Assembly: GCF_000241325.1 (NCBI RefSeq)
Contig: NZ_BAEI01000039.1
Coordinates: forward strand, 94,178 to 158,177
Origin: Gordonia polyisoprenivorans NBRC 16320 = JCM 10675
GTDB taxonomy: Bacteria > Actinomycetota > Actinomycetes > Mycobacteriales > Mycobacteriaceae
Direction: 5' to 3'
DNA: 64,000 bases
The translations under genes and the position numbers were made by a program. This document shows, one piece after another, positions 63,213 through 64,000 of this stretch (its first letter is position 1; every line of letters starts with the position of its first letter). Under the pieces are notes generated by a model. It was not told the origin of the DNA. It saw nothing but the letters and a program-made list of their open reading frames with translations, and made no database searches.

Positions 63213-64000
63213 ATGACCACTCCGCAGGATGGCTCGGGATCGCAGCCGTATGGCCAACAGTCGCAGCCGTATGGCCAACAGTCGCAGCCGTATGGCCAAC
63301 AGTCCAACCCGGGGGCGACGCCGGGACCGTCTCCGTGGGACCAGAAGACGGTGTACGGCGGCGCCGGTCAGTCGCCTGCGGCCGGATCGCCCGCGTACGG
63401 TCAGCCTGGTGCCGAGTATGGCCAGCCCGGTTGTGGGCAGCAGCCGACCTATGGGCAGCAGCCGATCTATGGGCAACCCGCATATGGCCAGCAACCCGCA
63501 TATGGCCAGCAACCGGTGTGGGGACAACCCGCAGGAGCCAATGTTCCCTATCCCCAGAACCCGTACGGCGATCCGTACACGCCGAAGCCCTCGGGTGGCA
63601 CCGCTATCACCGCGACAGTTCTCAGCTTCCTCGGAGGCGTCTCGGCGATCGTCGGGCTCATCGTTTCGATCGGCGTGCTGGTCGCGATCTCGGCTCTGGC
63701 GACCGAGGTGGATCGGATTCCGGGGTGGTACAACGCCGTCCTCGTGATGCAGATGATCGTCGACGTGGTGCTCGCCGTGCTGTTGATCTGGGGTGGCGTC
63801 TCGGTGTTGCGGCACAAGATGATCGGCCGAATTCTCGTCGCCTCGGGGTGTGGCGTGTCGATCGTGTTCGGCATCGTCGGGGCGATCGCGGGCCTGGCCG
63901 TCGAGTCGGCGTTGAGTCACAACGGCGTCAGCAATGGTTTCGGAAGCGGCGTTTTCAGCTTCGTCGGTCTCATCTTCCCGATCGCCACGGCGATCCTGGG
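63213..64000 (+). CDS. Gln/Pro/Tyr/Gly-repeat membrane protein, cut by right edge
   Basis: The frame is open from ATG 63213 (or GTG 63210) to the window end, more than 262 residues. The first 130 are low-complexity: three exact 21-bp repeats encode SQPYGQQ units (63240-63302), followed by AYGQQP/PTYGQQ variants. At least three transmembrane helices follow (AIVGLIVSIGVLVAISALA; MQMIVDVVLAVLLIWGGV; VSIVFGIVGAIAGLAV). Such proteins with disordered N-termini and DUF4190-like ends are common in Mycobacteriales; function unknown. Confidence 0.75.
   Translation, partial: MTTPQDGSGSQPYGQQSQPYGQQSQPYGQQSNPGATPGPSPWDQKTVYGGAGQSPAAGSPAYGQPGAEYGQPGCGQQPTYGQQPIYGQPAYGQQPAYGQQPVWGQPAGANVPYPQNPYGDPYTPKPSGGTAITATVLSFLGGVSAIVGLIVSIGVLVAISALATEVDRIPGWYNAVLVMQMIVDVVLAVLLIWGGVSVLRHKMIGRILVASGCGVSIVFGIVGAIAGLAVESALSHNGVSNGFGSGVFSFVGLIFPIATAIL
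63240..63302 (+). repeat. Three exact 21-bp coding repeats
   Basis: The 21-bp unit (TCGCAGCCGTATGGCCAACA plus G) is repeated exactly at 63240-63260, 63261-63281 and 63282-63302, coding for SQPYGQQ three times in frame. Confidence 0.9.

Noticed and set aside
63240..63302. Possible CRISPR or regulatory repeat array
   Set aside because: The 21-bp units are adjacent without spacers and stay in frame within a Gln/Tyr-rich protein.

Overview
The window is high-GC DNA from a mycolic-acid-containing actinobacterium. The gene set resembles Gordonia or Rhodococcus: an antigen-85-type mycolyltransferase, an EccA-type ATPase, mycofactocin-type dehydrogenases, a wax ester synthase, and a KstR-controlled steroid catabolism cluster. 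The genus is an inference from gene content and families; no rRNA or tRNA gene was seen.

Layout. 1-10.6 kb: kstR diverges from fadE34, then fadE28-fadE29-chsH2-chsH1-ltp2-fadD (steroid side-chain beta-oxidation). 10.6-14.2 kb: an ArsB/NhaD-type permease, a 14-helix MFS exporter and small proteins. 14.3-18.8 kb: a leftward operon of two mycofactocin-type SDRs, a MoxR ATPase and a VWA protein, divergent from a TetR regulator. 18.8-26.6 kb: leftward hsd4B-kstD and a fadE pair, then rightward hsaE-hsaG-hsaF. 26.6-31.3 kb: a frameshifted gene between two copies of a palindromic repeat, a VOC protein, and a LysR/TDT-transporter pair. 31.3-39.0 kb: kshA with a Cys-rich partner, divergent from hsaA-hsaC-hsaB followed by a DUF1214-like protein, an SDR and a sulfotransferase-like protein. 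38.9-42.5 kb: wax ester synthase, TMEM175-like channel, small membrane protein, MmyB-like regulator. 43.0-47.2 kb: echA plus three acyl-CoA dehydrogenases behind a KstR2-type box. 47.9-53.1 kb: an accessory island with an ApeA/HEPN-like gene and several unknowns. 53.7-64 kb: IclR regulator, cysD-cysNC, cysQ, a lipoprotein, eccA, purL and a repeat-rich membrane protein cut by the right edge.

How it works together. Seven palindromes fitting the KstR consensus TnnAACnnGTTnnA (two with one mismatch) lie at the steroid promoters. The genes cover removal of the last three side-chain carbons (FadE34, FadE28/29, ChsH1/H2, Ltp2), ring opening (KstD, KshA, HsaA/B), ring A meta-cleavage (HsaC) and breakdown of the C5 product to pyruvate and propionyl-CoA (HsaE/F/G). 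cyp125, kshB and hsaD were not found, so the pathway must be completed elsewhere in the genome.

Accessory DNA shows decay: single-base frameshifts or remnants at about 27.03, 42.5-42.8, 48.4, 49.7 and 53.2-53.7 kb, while the catabolic genes are intact. The most unusual parts are the 47.9-53.1 kb island, where two transcription units share an upstream palindromic element, and the KstR2-box operon, whose crotonase lacks both catalytic glutamates and whose single catalytic-type acyl-CoA dehydrogenase is followed by two small ones.
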